A stretch of DNA of 64,000 nucleotides from Mesorhizobium sp. (GTDB lineage Bacteria > Pseudomonadota > Alphaproteobacteria > Rhizobiales > Rhizobiaceae). Where the stretch lies: contig NZ_SUHQ01000020.1 of the NCBI RefSeq assembly GCF_004962245.1, positions 62,001-126,000 on the forward strand, read 5' to 3'. Below the pieces are notes generated by a model. That model saw nothing but the letters and a program-made list of their open reading frames with translations. It was not told the DNA's origin and did no database searches. Positions 47,442 through 56,412 of the stretch are shown piece by piece (positions within the stretch are counted from its first letter, which is position 1; each line of letters starts with the position of its first letter). A program made the translations under genes and the position numbers.

Positions 47442-48440
47442 TCAGCCGGCCATTGCCTTGCCACGAGGGGCGGGGTGCGGAGCGGCTGATGCGACGGCGT
47501 TGGTGACCAGCGCCGTCATGATCTCGGCCGCCGCCAAGGTCGCAATCACTTGCGGACGCTTGTCCTTGACGGCATCGCCGCCGATCGGTGAGACGAGGCG
47601 AGCAAATTCCGCCTCGCTGCCGCCCGCCGACTTCAGGAACCAGTTCCTGAACGTCGCCTTTTTCGTCTTCGAGCCGATCATGCCGACATAGGCAGCATCC
47701 CGGCGTTTCAGTGCCTCGGCGACGATCAGGAAATCCAGCGCGTGGTCGTGGGTGAGGATGACGAAGGCGGCCCCCGCTGGAGCCTTGCGCACAACCGCCT
47801 CTGGCATCGGCGTCAGACAGGTTTCGACAGTGTTCGGCATGCCCTCCAGCGCCTCCGCCCGCGTCTCGACGACGACGACATGCACCGGCAGCAGGGCAAC
47901 CGCCGACGCAAGCGCCTGGCCGACATGGCCGCCGCCGAAGATGTAGACATGAGGCAGCTGCGCCTCCTCGGCTTCCGCGGCAGCAACCAACGCTTGCGCC
48001 AGCGTCGCATCAACCAGCCGGATTAGCACCTCGACCCTGCCGCCGCAGCACTGGCCGATCTCTGGCCCGAGCGGAATGTCGAGAGTGGCGCTGACATCCC
48101 TCCCCCTCGCGGGGAGGGTGGTGGCGAAGCCGGCGGGTGGGGTCGCCGCGGCAGTGCTCAACATTTTCTTAGGTCGCGTGCTTCCTCTACCGACCCCCTC
48201 TGACCGCTTCGCGGCCATCTCCCCCTCAAGGGGGGAGAAAAGGAGCTGCCGGGCCTTGTCGATCGCCATGTATTCGAGTTGGCCGCCGCCGATCGTACCA
48301 AAAATCGCCGAGCCCGAGACGAGCATGAAAGCGCCCGTCTCGCGCGGCGTCGAGCCCTTGGTCGCCGCCACTTCGACCAGCGCGAGGCGGCCATGGCCAG
48401 CAAGGAAGTCCTTCAGGCTTTGCACGTTCGAGGTCATCAT
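47442..48440 (-). CDS. xdhC: Xanthine dehydrogenase accessory protein XdhC, with repeat-element insertion
   Basis: A 332-residue protein that binds molybdenum cofactor and loads its sulfurated form into xanthine dehydrogenase. The N-terminal domain shows ATKGSTPRETGAFMLV and TIGGGQLEY. The C-terminal Rossmann domain shows VYIFGGGHVGQALASAV and YVGMIGSKTKKATF. Residues 68-114 are foreign: they are encoded by the inverted-repeat element at 48098-48237, in frame, between KARQLL and the conserved SATLDIPLGPEIGQCCGG. Without them the length would be about 285 residues, normal for the family. The ATG at 48440 or 48437 is likely. It is the last gene of uraH-xdhA-xdhB-xdhC. Whether the protein still works is not known. 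Confidence 0.92.
   Translation of the reverse strand: MMTSNVQSLKDFLAGHGRLALVEVAATKGSTPRETGAFMLVSGSAIFGTIGGGQLEYMAIDKARQLLFSPLEGEMAAKRSEGVGRGSTRPKKMLSTAAATPPAGFATTLPARGRDVSATLDIPLGPEIGQCCGGRVEVLIRLVDATLAQALVAAAEAEEAQLPHVYIFGGGHVGQALASAVALLPVHVVVVETRAEALEGMPNTVETCLTPMPEAVVRKAPAGAAFVILTHDHALDFLIVAEALKRRDAAYVGMIGSKTKKATFRNWFLKSAGGSEAEFARLVSPIGGDAVKDKRPQVIATLAAAEIMTALVTNAVASAAPHPAPRGKAMAG
48098..48237. repeat. 140-bp inverted-repeat element inserted inside xdhC
   Basis: The left end CCCTCCCCCTCGCGGGGAGG, with GGTGGTGGCGAAGCCGGCG and GGTGGGGTCG after it, is matched in inverse orientation at the right end by CGACCCCCTC, GACCGCTTCGCGG and CATCTCCCCCTCAAGG. Each end is thus a palindrome plus a second stem, as in the element at 33060-33205. 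In the reading frame of xdhC it contributes about 47 codons without a stop. It encodes no transposase. Confidence 0.88.
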
Positions 48441-48524
48441 TCGCATTCCCAAGTGGGAAATATAGAGTTTTCCGGCAGAAATTGCACGCTTGCCCGTCTC
48501 TGGGTCCCGACTCTGGGGCCTGAT

Positions 48525-50873
48525 TCAGGCGCCGGTCTTGGCCTCGCCTTTCAGTCGCTCGATCGCCATCAGCACGCGTTCCGGTGTTGCGGGGGCATCG
48601 AGGCGCGGGCAGACCTTGTGGTCGGCAACGCTCGCCACCGCGTCAGACAGCGCATGCAGAACCGACATGCCCAGCGGGAGCGGCGGCTCGCCGACCGCCT
48701 TGGAACGGTGCACCGTCGGCTCATGCGCTTCCGGCCAGTCGGCCAGCGTCACGTTGAATATCTTGGGCCGGTCCGAGGCGAGCGGGATCTTGTAGGTCGA
48801 CGGCGCATGGGTGCGCAGCCGGCCCTTGTCGTCCCACCACAGTTCCTCCGTCGTCAGCCAGCCCATGCCCTGGATGAAGCCACCCTCGACCTGGCCGAGA
48901 TCGATGGCGCGGTTCAGCGAGCGGCCGGTCTCGTGCAGGATATCGGTGCGCTCGACCATGTATTCGCCCGTCAGCGTGTCGACCGAGACTTCCGAACACG
49001 AGGCGCCATAGGCGAAATAGTAGAAGGGACGACCCTCGCCCTTATCCCTGTTCCAGTGGATTTTCGGCGTCTTGTAGAAGCCCGCCGCCGAGAGCTGAAT
49101 GCGGGCCATGTAGGCCTGCCTGACGAGGTCGGCGAAGGCGATCTCCTGGTTGCCGATGCGCACCCGGTTGGGCAGGAACAGCACCTGATCGCGCGGCACC
49201 TGGTATTTTTCGGCGGCGAAATTGGTCAGCCGCTCCTTGATCTGCCGGGCTGCATTCTGGGCCGCCATGCCGTTGAGGTCGGAGCCGGAAGACGCGGCGG
49301 TGGCCGAGGTGTTCGGCACCTTGCCGGTTGTCGTCGCGGTGATCTTCACCTGGTCGAGGTCGATCTGGAATTCCTCCGCCACGACCTGCGCCACCTTGAC
49401 GTAAAGGCCCTGCCCCATCTCGGTACCGCCATGGTTCAGATGCACCGAACCGTCGGTGTAGACATGCACCAGTGCGCCGGCCTGGTTGTAGTGCGTGGCA
49501 GTGAAGGAGATGCCGAACTTGACCGGCGTCAGCGCCAGGCCGCGCTTGATGAAGCGGCTGTTGGCGTTGAAGGCCTCGATGACGCGGCGGCGTCTTGCAT
49601 AGTCCGAACTCGTCTCCAGCTCGGCGACGATGCGGTGGATAATATTGTCCTCGACCACCTGGTGATAGGGCGTGATGTTGCGATCTGAGGTGCCATAAAA
49701 GTTCTTCTTGCGGATTTCGAGCGGGTCCTTGCCGACAGCAAAGGCGACCTCGTCGATGACGCGTTCGGCACCGACCATGCCTTGCGGCCCGCCGAAGCCA
49801 CGGAAGGCGGTGTTAGACACGGTGTTGGTGTAGAGCGGCGCCGACTGCGCATGCACCGCCGGCCAGAAATAGGTATTGTCGCAGTGGAACAGCGCGCGGT
49901 CGGTGACCGGGCCTGACAGGTCCGCCGAGAAGCCGCAGCGCGCCGCGAACATGAAGTCGACGCCGAGGATATTGCCCTCGTCATCGAAGCCGACCTCGTA
50001 ATCGACGAGGAAGTCATGGCGCTTGCCGGTGGCGATCATGTCGTCGTCACGGTCGGGCCGGATTTTCACGGCGCGATGGTGCTTCTTGGCAGCTATCGCC
50101 GCGAGCGCGGCAAACTGGTTGCCTTGCGTCTCCTTGCCGCCGAAGCCACCGCCCATACGGCGGATTTCGACCGTGACGGCATGGCTCGGCACGCCCAGCG
50201 CATGGCTGACCATGTGCTGGACTTCGCTCGGATGCTGGGTCGAGGAATAAATCGTGACGTCCTGATCCTCGCCAGGAATGGCCATGGCGATCTGGCCTTC
50301 GAGATAGAAATGGTCCTGGCCACCGACCCGCATCTGCCCTTTGAGCCGGCGCGGCGCCCTTTCGATCGCGGCGGCGGCATCGCCGCGCCTCAGGGTCAGC
50401 GGCGGCGTGACCAGCTTGTCCTTGCGGGGATCAAGGACGCCGATGTCGGCGACGAAGGGCAATTCCTTGTATTCGACCTTGGCCAGCCTTGTGGCGCGGC
50501 GCGCCTGCTCGCGCGTTTCGGCAATGACGCAGAAGATCGGCTGGCCGAAGAATTGCACCTTGCCGTCGGCCAGCACCGGCTCGTCGTGGCGGCCGGTCGG
50601 CGAAATGTCGTTTTCGCCCGGCACATCGCTGGCCGTCAGCACGTCGACGACACCGGGTGCAGCGCGCACCGCCGACAGATCCATGCTGGCGATGGTGGCG
50701 TGGGTGGCCGTCGAAAGTCCGAGGCAGCCATGCAGCGTGCCTGATGGTTCAGGCATATCGTCGATATAGACGGCCGTTCCGCTGACATGCTTGTGCGCGG
50801 AATCATGGCGCTGGTCGGTGGCAACGCCACCGGCTATCTTCTGCGCCTTGAGGTTGGGAGCGTGCTTGGTCAT
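48525..50873 (-). CDS. xdhB: Xanthine dehydrogenase, molybdopterin-binding subunit
   Basis: A 782-residue large subunit, which carries the molybdenum cofactor and oxidises hypoxanthine and xanthine to urate. HVSGTAVYIDDMPEP at the N-terminus, GQDHFYLEGQIAMAIPGED, RMGGGFGGKETQ, AFRGFGGPQGM (cofactor loop with the substrate-contacting arginine), HGGTEMGQGLYVKV and KAVGEPPLPLGMSV with the catalytic glutamate are all visible. The ATG at 50873 overlaps the stop codon of the small subunit gene (TGATG). A 84-base gap separates it from xdhC. Confidence 0.97.
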   Translation of the reverse strand: MTKHAPNLKAQKIAGGVATDQRHDSAHKHVSGTAVYIDDMPEPSGTLHGCLGLSTATHATIASMDLSAVRAAPGVVDVLTASDVPGENDISPTGRHDEPVLADGKVQFFGQPIFCVIAETREQARRATRLAKVEYKELPFVADIGVLDPRKDKLVTPPLTLRRGDAAAAIERAPRRLKGQMRVGGQDHFYLEGQIAMAIPGEDQDVTIYSSTQHPSEVQHMVSHALGVPSHAVTVEIRRMGGGFGGKETQGNQFAALAAIAAKKHHRAVKIRPDRDDDMIATGKRHDFLVDYEVGFDDEGNILGVDFMFAARCGFSADLSGPVTDRALFHCDNTYFWPAVHAQSAPLYTNTVSNTAFRGFGGPQGMVGAERVIDEVAFAVGKDPLEIRKKNFYGTSDRNITPYHQVVEDNIIHRIVAELETSSDYARRRRVIEAFNANSRFIKRGLALTPVKFGISFTATHYNQAGALVHVYTDGSVHLNHGGTEMGQGLYVKVAQVVAEEFQIDLDQVKITATTTGKVPNTSATAASSGSDLNGMAAQNAARQIKERLTNFAAEKYQVPRDQVLFLPNRVRIGNQEIAFADLVRQAYMARIQLSAAGFYKTPKIHWNRDKGEGRPFYYFAYGASCSEVSVDTLTGEYMVERTDILHETGRSLNRAIDLGQVEGGFIQGMGWLTTEELWWDDKGRLRTHAPSTYKIPLASDRPKIFNVTLADWPEAHEPTVHRSKAVGEPPLPLGMSVLHALSDAVASVADHKVCPRLDAPATPERVLMAIERLKGEAKTGA

Positions 50874-52354
50874 CAAGCCGCCTCGTGCCGCGATACCTGG
50901 ATCGGCGCCTTGGTGCCGCTGGTCTCGGCAAAGAAGCGCAGCAGGAGGTTACGCGCCGCCAGCGCCCGGTATTCGGCCGAAGCGCGCATGTCGGTCAGCG
51001 GGGTGAAATCTTTGGCGTACTCGGCCATTGCCGCCTGCACCGTCTCTTCCATCCAAGGTTTGCCAAGCAACGCCTTTTCCACGCTGAAAGCCCGCTTGGG
51101 CGTTGCAGCCATGCCGCCATAAGCGACGCGCACCTCCGCCACCGTGCCGTTCCTGGCCAGGGTCAGCAGGAACGCGCCGAGTGCTGCGGTGATGTCCTCG
51201 TCACGGCGCTTGGTGATCTTGTAGACAGCGAATTTGGTGTCCCTGCCCGGCACCGGGACATGCATGGCCTCGACGAACTCGCCCGGCCGCCGGTCCTGCT
51301 TGCCATAGGCGATGAAGAAGTCTTCCAGCGGGATCGTCCGCCGCTTGTTGCCCCGGCGCAGCGTCAACCGCGCGCCGAGTGCGATCAGCGGCGGCGGCGT
51401 GTCGCCGATCGGCGAGCCATTGGCGATGTTGCCGCCGATCGTGCCCATATTGCGCACCTGCTCGCCGCCGATGCGATCGAACAGCGGCCCTAGCGCAGGG
51501 ATGCGTTTGGCCAGCGTCGAGAAGGCTTCGGTATAGGTGACGCCGGCGCCGATCGAGAGGATGCCGTTGTCTTCGGAGATCGTCGACAGCCCGTCGAGAT
51601 TACCGATGAAAATCGCCGGCGCAATATCGCGCATATGCTTGGTCACCCACAGGCCGACATCGGTCGACCCGGCAACGATGGTGGCGCCCGGCTCCTTGTC
51701 GAGCACGCTAGCCAGATCATCGGCATCGGCAGGCACGACCAGCCGCTGCTTGCCCGAGCCGATCTCGATGCGCGAACCGTCTTTCATGGCCGCAAGCTTC
51801 GCCATAATCGTCTTGCGCTCCGCCGCCAGCGGATCCTTTGCGGCCTTGCCGTAGCTGGAAATGGCGCGAGCGGCGCGGACGATCGCCTCGTAGCCGGTGC
51901 AGCGGCAGAGATTGCCCTGCAGCGCCTTCTCGATGGAGGCGTCCGACGGGTCCGGCGACCGCATCCACAGGGCATAAAGCGACATGACGAAACCCGGCGT
52001 GCAGAAGCCGCATTGCGAGCCGTGGAAGTCGACCATCGCCTGCTGCACCGGATGCAGCTTTTCGCCGTCGCCGCGCAGATGCTCGACGGTCACGACATGG
52101 GTGCCGTCGAGTGAGCCGAGGAAACGAATGCAGGCATTGACGCTTTCATAGACCAGCCGGCCGCCTGAGAGCCTTCCGACCAGCACGGTGCAGGCGCCGC
52201 AATCGCCCTCGGCGCAGCCTTCCTTGGTGCCGCGCAGTGAGCGCGTGAGCCGCAGCCAGTCGAGCAGGGTCTCGTCGGGCGCCACCGTGGTCAGGACAAC
52301 ATCCTCGCCATTGAGGATGAAGCGGATTTCGCTGCGTGTGTTGGACCTGGCCAT
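50873..52354 (-). CDS. xdhA: Xanthine dehydrogenase, iron-sulfur/FAD subunit
   Basis: A 493-residue small subunit. It has a plant-type 2Fe-2S domain (GCAEGDCGACTV), a second 2Fe-2S domain (CGFCTPGF and CRCTGYEAIV) and an FAD-binding domain (IVAGSTDVGLWVTK, NMGTIGGNIANGSPIGD). It passes electrons from the molybdenum site to NAD+. The gene begins 3 bases after the uraH stop codon, on the same strand. The arrangement uraH-xdhA-xdhB-xdhC makes a coherent unit from xanthine to OHCU. Confidence 0.97.
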   Translation of the reverse strand: MARSNTRSEIRFILNGEDVVLTTVAPDETLLDWLRLTRSLRGTKEGCAEGDCGACTVLVGRLSGGRLVYESVNACIRFLGSLDGTHVVTVEHLRGDGEKLHPVQQAMVDFHGSQCGFCTPGFVMSLYALWMRSPDPSDASIEKALQGNLCRCTGYEAIVRAARAISSYGKAAKDPLAAERKTIMAKLAAMKDGSRIEIGSGKQRLVVPADADDLASVLDKEPGATIVAGSTDVGLWVTKHMRDIAPAIFIGNLDGLSTISEDNGILSIGAGVTYTEAFSTLAKRIPALGPLFDRIGGEQVRNMGTIGGNIANGSPIGDTPPPLIALGARLTLRRGNKRRTIPLEDFFIAYGKQDRRPGEFVEAMHVPVPGRDTKFAVYKITKRRDEDITAALGAFLLTLARNGTVAEVRVAYGGMAATPKRAFSVEKALLGKPWMEETVQAAMAEYAKDFTPLTDMRASAEYRALAARNLLLRFFAETSGTKAPIQVSRHEAA

Positions 52355-52357
52355 GTC

Positions 52358-52732
52358 TCAGCTCCCCCGATAGGTCGAATAGCCGTAGGGCGAGACAAGC
52401 AGCGGCACGTGATAGTGCACCGGCTCGGCCATGCCGAAGCGGATCGGCACCCTGTCGAGGAAGGCCGGTTCCGGCAACTTTGTCCCCTGCCGGCGCAGAT
52501 AATCGCCGGCGGCGAAGACCAGCTCGTATTCGCCGATGCGGAATTCCGCGCCGGCCAACAGCGGCGCGTCACAGCGGCCGTCGACATTGGTGACCGCCGT
52601 TTTCAGATGCGTCCGCATGTCGCCGTCGATGCGATAGAGCGCGATCGACAAGCCTGCCGCCGGCCTGCCAGTCGCGGTGTCGAGGACATGGGTCGTCAGA
52701 CGTCCGCCTTCGGCTTTCGACGTTTCCGCCAC
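52358..52732 (-). CDS. uraH: 5-Hydroxyisourate hydrolase
   Basis: A 124-residue transthyretin-like hydrolase that converts 5-hydroxyisourate to OHCU. Both signatures are present: [16 protein letters not shown] near the N-terminus and YSTYRGS at the very C-terminus, the latter the YRGS tetrapeptide of the family. The frame is open to 52861, but the GTG at 52732 has GGGAG six bases upstream and begins [12 protein letters not shown], the natural length. It is the first gene of the xdh operon and is divergent from the puuE-uraD fusion, so one intergenic region of 175 bases serves both arms of the pathway. Confidence 0.94.
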   Translation of the reverse strand: MAETSKAEGGRLTTHVLDTATGRPAAGLSIALYRIDGDMRTHLKTAVTNVDGRCDAPLLAGAEFRIGEYELVFAAGDYLRRQGTKLPEPAFLDRVPIRFGMAEPVHYHVPLLVSPYGYSTYRGS

Positions 52733-52907
52733 TAGCTGCTCCCATTCCCGGTACAGTCGAACATGTTTGACGAATTGTGCGCCAATTAAAGGCGATGCAT
52801 AAGTCCCGGTCGAGCGAAGTGCTGCAAAAACACTTTCAAAAATTTTCGGGGGAATGCGCAAGCGGCCCTTTCGACTATCCTGATCACACTATCCGGCAGG
52901 AGCGACA

Positions 52908-54341
52908 ATGCGTTACGAACGAGACATGCGCGGCTACGGCGCCAATCCGCCGGATCCGAAATGGCCTGGCGGAGCGCATGTCGCGGTGCAGTTCGTCGTC
53001 AATTACGAGGAAGGCGGCGAGAACTGCGTCCTGCATGGCGACAAGGCTTCGGAAGCCTTCCTGTCCGAGATCGTCGGCGCCGCGCCCTGGCCCGGCCAGC
53101 GCCACTGGAACATGGAATCGATCTACGAGTACGGGGCGCGCGCCGGCTTCTGGCGCTTGCTGCGCCTGTTCACCGAGGCTGAGGTGCCGGTCACCTGCTA
53201 CGGCGTCGCCTCAGCACTGACGCGCTCGCCCGACCAGGTCGCGGCGATGCAGGAGGCCGGCTGGGAGATCGCCTCGCACGGGCTGAAATGGATCGACTAT
53301 CGCGACCATGCGCCGGAGGACGAGCGCCGCGACATGGAAGAAGCAATCCGCCTGCACTATGAGGTGACAGGGGCGCGGCCGACCGGCTGGTACACCGGCC
53401 GCACATCGATCAACACCGTGCGGCTGGCGGCGGAAGAGGGCGGCTTCGACTACGTGTCGGACACCTATGACGACGAACTGCCTTACTGGTTCGAGCATGA
53501 CGGACCAAACGGGACTGGGAAACCGCAGCTCATCATCCCCTATACGCTCGATGCCAACGACATGCGCTTCGCCACGCCGCAAGGCTTCAATTCGGGCGAC
53601 CAGTTCTTTGCCTACCTGAAGGACAGTTTCGACACGCTCTACGCCGAGGGCAGGCAAGGGCGGCCGCGCATGATGAATATCGGCCTGCACTGCCGTCTCG
53701 TCGGGCGGCCGGGCCGGGTCGCGGCGCTGAAGCGCTTCGTCGACTACGTCAAATCGCACGACAAGGTCTGGCTGGCGCGGCGCATCGACATCGCAAGGCA
53801 CTGGCAAGAGACCCATCCGTTCCGGCCGCCGGCACTGCGCCCGTCGAAAATGGAATTCGAGGCCTTCATGCATACCTTCGGCGGTGTATTCGAGCACTCG
53901 CCGTGGGTTGCCGAACGCGCCTATGGGTTGGAGCTCGGCCCGGCGCATGACGGTGCCGTCGGCCTGCACAATGCACTGTGCCGTGTCTTTCGTGCCGCCA
54001 GCGAGGCCGAGCGGCTCTCGGTGCTCAACGCCCATCCCGACCTTGCCGGAAGGCTGGCGCAGACCAAGCGGCTGACGGCGGAATCGGCCAGGGAACAGGC
54101 TTCCGCCGGGCTCGACGCGCTGACCGACAAGGAGCGCGAGCTGTTCTCCAAGCTCAATGCCGCCTACGTCACCAGTTTCGGCTTTCCCTTCATCATCGCA
54201 GTGAAAGGCAAGACCAAGCAAGAAATCCTGGCGGAGTTCGAGGCGCGCATCGGTAACAGCCGCGGCGTCGAATTCGAAACCGCCTGCAAACAGGTCGAAC
54301 GCATCGCGCTGCTTCGCCTCAAGGACATGCTTCCGCAATAG
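52908..54341 (+). CDS. puuE-uraD: Bifunctional allantoinase PuuE / OHCU decarboxylase UraD fusion
   Basis: A 477-residue fusion. Residues 1-305 or so are the polysaccharide-deacetylase-like allantoinase PuuE (NYEEGGENCVLHGD, GWEIASHGLKWIDYRDH, NIGLHCRLVGRPGRV), opening allantoin to allantoate. Residues 308-477 are OHCU decarboxylase UraD, with LNAHPDLAGRLAQ (catalytic histidine at about 376) and TSFGFPFIIAVKGKT. UraD acts just before PuuE, producing S-allantoin, so the fusion joins two consecutive steps. AGGAG lies six bases before the ATG. First gene of the plus-strand allantoin arm. Confidence 0.95.
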   Translation: MRYERDMRGYGANPPDPKWPGGAHVAVQFVVNYEEGGENCVLHGDKASEAFLSEIVGAAPWPGQRHWNMESIYEYGARAGFWRLLRLFTEAEVPVTCYGVASALTRSPDQVAAMQEAGWEIASHGLKWIDYRDHAPEDERRDMEEAIRLHYEVTGARPTGWYTGRTSINTVRLAAEEGGFDYVSDTYDDELPYWFEHDGPNGTGKPQLIIPYTLDANDMRFATPQGFNSGDQFFAYLKDSFDTLYAEGRQGRPRMMNIGLHCRLVGRPGRVAALKRFVDYVKSHDKVWLARRIDIARHWQETHPFRPPALRPSKMEFEAFMHTFGGVFEHSPWVAERAYGLELGPAHDGAVGLHNALCRVFRAASEAERLSVLNAHPDLAGRLAQTKRLTAESAREQASAGLDALTDKERELFSKLNAAYVTSFGFPFIIAVKGKTKQEILAEFEARIGNSRGVEFETACKQVERIALLRLKDMLPQ

Positions 54342-54372
54342 GCCTTGGCTTCCGCAACAGGCTTCGAACTTT

Positions 54373-55236
54373 ATGGACACGATCAAAATGGCCGACCGAA
54401 CCTATTACGCGCCGCATGGCGGTCACCCCAGCCAGAGCGAGTTGCTGACCGGCCGCGCCGTCTTCACCGAGGCCTATGCCGTCATTCCAAGGGGCGTGAT
54501 GCAGGACATCGTCACCAGCGCCTTGCCGTTCTGGGATGAGACCCGCGTCTGGGTGCTGTCGCGCCCGCTGTCGGGGTTCGCCGAGACGTTTTCGCAATAC
54601 ATCGTCGAGATCGCGCCCGGCGGTGGCAGCGAGCAACCGGAACCGGATGCCGGCGCAGAGGGTGCCTTGTTCGTGGTCGAGGGCGAGCTGACCGTCTTGC
54701 TTGCCGGCAAGACGCACGTGTTGCTTCCAGGCGGTTTTGCTTTCCTGCCGCCGGCAAGCGGGTGGACCGTTCGCAACGAAAGCGATGCCGCTGTCCGCTT
54801 CCACTGGATTCGCAAGGCTTACGACGCCGTCGAGGGCATCGATGTTCCACAAGCCTTCTTCGCCAACGAACGGGACATCGCGCCGAGCCCGATGCCCGGC
54901 ACCAATGGACGCTGGGCAACGACGCGCTTCGTCGACCCGGCCGACATGCGCCACGACATGCACGTCACAATCGTCACCCTCGAGCCTGGCGCGGTCATTC
55001 CCTTCGCCGAGACCCATGTCATGGAGCACGGCCTCTATGTGCTGGAAGGCAAGGCGGTCTACCGCCTCAACCAGGACTGGGTCGAGGTCGAGGCCGGCGA
55101 CTATATGTGGCTGCGCGCCTTCTGCCCGCAGGCCTGCTATGCCGGCGGTCCGGGAAAATTCCGCTACCTGCTCTACAAGGACGTCAACCGCCATGCCAAG
55201 CTTGGCGGCGCCGGCATCGCGAGGCGCGCGCCATGA
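54373..55236 (+). CDS. allE: (S)-ureidoglycine aminohydrolase, bicupin
   Basis: A 287-residue protein with two cupin domains (YIVEIAPGGGSEQPEPDAGAEGALFVVEGE in the first; EPGAVIPFAETHVMEHGLYVLEGKAVYRL in the second). The second has the manganese-binding histidine and glutamate pattern of ureidoglycine aminohydrolase (UGHY, also YlbA), which converts (S)-ureidoglycine to (S)-ureidoglycolate. It begins 31 bases after the puuE-uraD stop and ends with a 4-base overlap into ureidoglycolate lyase. The ATG at 54388 (MADRTYY) is an alternative start. Confidence 0.92.
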   Translation: MDTIKMADRTYYAPHGGHPSQSELLTGRAVFTEAYAVIPRGVMQDIVTSALPFWDETRVWVLSRPLSGFAETFSQYIVEIAPGGGSEQPEPDAGAEGALFVVEGELTVLLAGKTHVLLPGGFAFLPPASGWTVRNESDAAVRFHWIRKAYDAVEGIDVPQAFFANERDIAPSPMPGTNGRWATTRFVDPADMRHDMHVTIVTLEPGAVIPFAETHVMEHGLYVLEGKAVYRLNQDWVEVEAGDYMWLRAFCPQACYAGGPGKFRYLLYKDVNRHAKLGGAGIARRAP

Positions 55237-55736
55237 CCCGCATCGTCGCGCAACCGCTGACCCGCGAGAGCTTCGCCGAATTCGGCGACGTCATCGATAT
55301 GGGTGGCGACAATCACTACCCGATCAATGGCGGCAAGGCGGAGCGCTACCACGACCTCGCCACCGCCGAGGCACAGGGACCGAACGCGCGCGTGCTGATC
55401 TCGATGGTGCGCGGCACGCCTTACGCCTTCCCGCTGAAGCTGACGATGGTCGAGCGCCACCCCTTCGGCAGCCAGGCCTTCATTCCGCTGTCGCCACGGC
55501 CGTTCCTGGTCATCGTTTGCCACGATGGCAACGACGGCCCGGGCGAGCCGCACGCCTTCATCACCGCGCCCGGGCAAGGCGTCAACTATCCGCGCAATCT
55601 GTGGCACGGCGTGCTGACGCCGATCGGCGAGGCCCAGGATTTTCTCGTCGTCGATCGCGGCGGTGACGGTTCCAACCTCGAAGAGTGCCATTTCTCGCAC
55701 GCCTACGAGATCGATCTTCCCGACGGGACAGCATGA
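55233..55736 (+). CDS. allA: Ureidoglycolate lyase
   Basis: A 167-residue AllA-family protein that splits (S)-ureidoglycolate into glyoxylate and urea. FAEFGDVIDMGG at the N-terminus, VERHPFGSQAFIPLSPRPFLVIVCHD in the centre and YPRNLWHGVLTPI towards the end are family signatures. The ATG at 55233 overlaps the stop codon of the upstream bicupin gene (ATGA), and the stop overlaps the deaminase gene (ATGATG). All three are therefore translationally coupled. Confidence 0.94.
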   Translation: MTRIVAQPLTRESFAEFGDVIDMGGDNHYPINGGKAERYHDLATAEAQGPNARVLISMVRGTPYAFPLKLTMVERHPFGSQAFIPLSPRPFLVIVCHDGNDGPGEPHAFITAPGQGVNYPRNLWHGVLTPIGEAQDFLVVDRGGDGSNLEECHFSHAYEIDLPDGTA

Positions 55737-56329
55737 TGACCGATATCTCGCTGATCGACCGCCTGCTCGACGTCATCGAGCACGACATCGTGCCGAAGAC
55801 CGCCGAAGGCGTCGCCCACGGCAACAAGCTGTTCGGCGCGGCGATCCTGCGTAAAGACGACCGCTCGCTGGTGCTCGCCGAAACCAACAACGAGACGGAG
55901 AACCCGCTCTGGCATGGCGAAGTGCACTGCCTGAAGCGCTTCTACGAAATGCCGAAGGCCGAGCGCGTCGACACCAAGGACGCCCTCTTCCTCGCCACGC
56001 ACGAGCCCTGCTCACTCTGCCTGTCGGCGATCACTTGGACCGGCTTCGACAATTTCTACTATCTGTTCAGCCACGAGGATTCGCGCGACAGTTTTGCTAT
56101 CCCGCACGACCTGAAGATTCTGAAAGAGGTCTTCACCCTCGATCCCGGCGGCTACAATGCCGAGAACGCCTACTGGAAGAGCTTTTCGATCCGCCGGCTG
56201 GTGCGGTCGCTGCCCGAGACTGAGCGCCAACGGCTGGAAGCGCGGATCGGCACGATCTCCGCCCGCTATGACGAACTGTCCGGCGCCTATCAGGCGAGCA
56301 AGGGCGAAAACGACATCCCGCTGAATTGA
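55733..56329 (+). CDS. CDA-fold deaminase, substrate unknown
   Basis: A 198-residue protein of the cytidine deaminase-like superfamily. The zinc site reads WHGEVH (histidine and catalytic glutamate; H-G-E in place of the usual H-A-E) and HEPCSLC (PCxxC cysteines). The 60 residues after the domain are helical and unlike TadA. It starts overlapping the ureidoglycolate lyase stop (ATGATG). Since a separate guanine deaminase is present, this enzyme may act on another purine or pyrimidine base or on a nucleoside, or an allantoin-pathway product. It is not TadA, which would be shorter and elsewhere. Confidence 0.85.
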   Translation: MMTDISLIDRLLDVIEHDIVPKTAEGVAHGNKLFGAAILRKDDRSLVLAETNNETENPLWHGEVHCLKRFYEMPKAERVDTKDALFLATHEPCSLCLSAITWTGFDNFYYLFSHEDSRDSFAIPHDLKILKEVFTLDPGGYNAENAYWKSFSIRRLVRSLPETERQRLEARIGTISARYDELSGAYQASKGENDIPLN

Positions 56330-56412
56330 CGCGGATTGACCAGCCGAATTCGTTGACTGGCCCACGACGCGACAGACTTGGGCTCCATCATGCGGCCAGC
56401 TAGGAGCGCCGC

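Noticed and set aside
48279-49688. A 469-residue plus-strand frame across xdhC and xdhB
   Set aside because: It runs over the boundary of two well-supported minus-strand genes and has antisense composition.
52733-52861. Longer N-terminus for 5-hydroxyisourate hydrolase, as a possible targeting peptide
   Set aside because: The GTG at 52732 has a good ribosome-binding site and gives the normal length; the extension lies in the promoter region shared with puuE-uraD.
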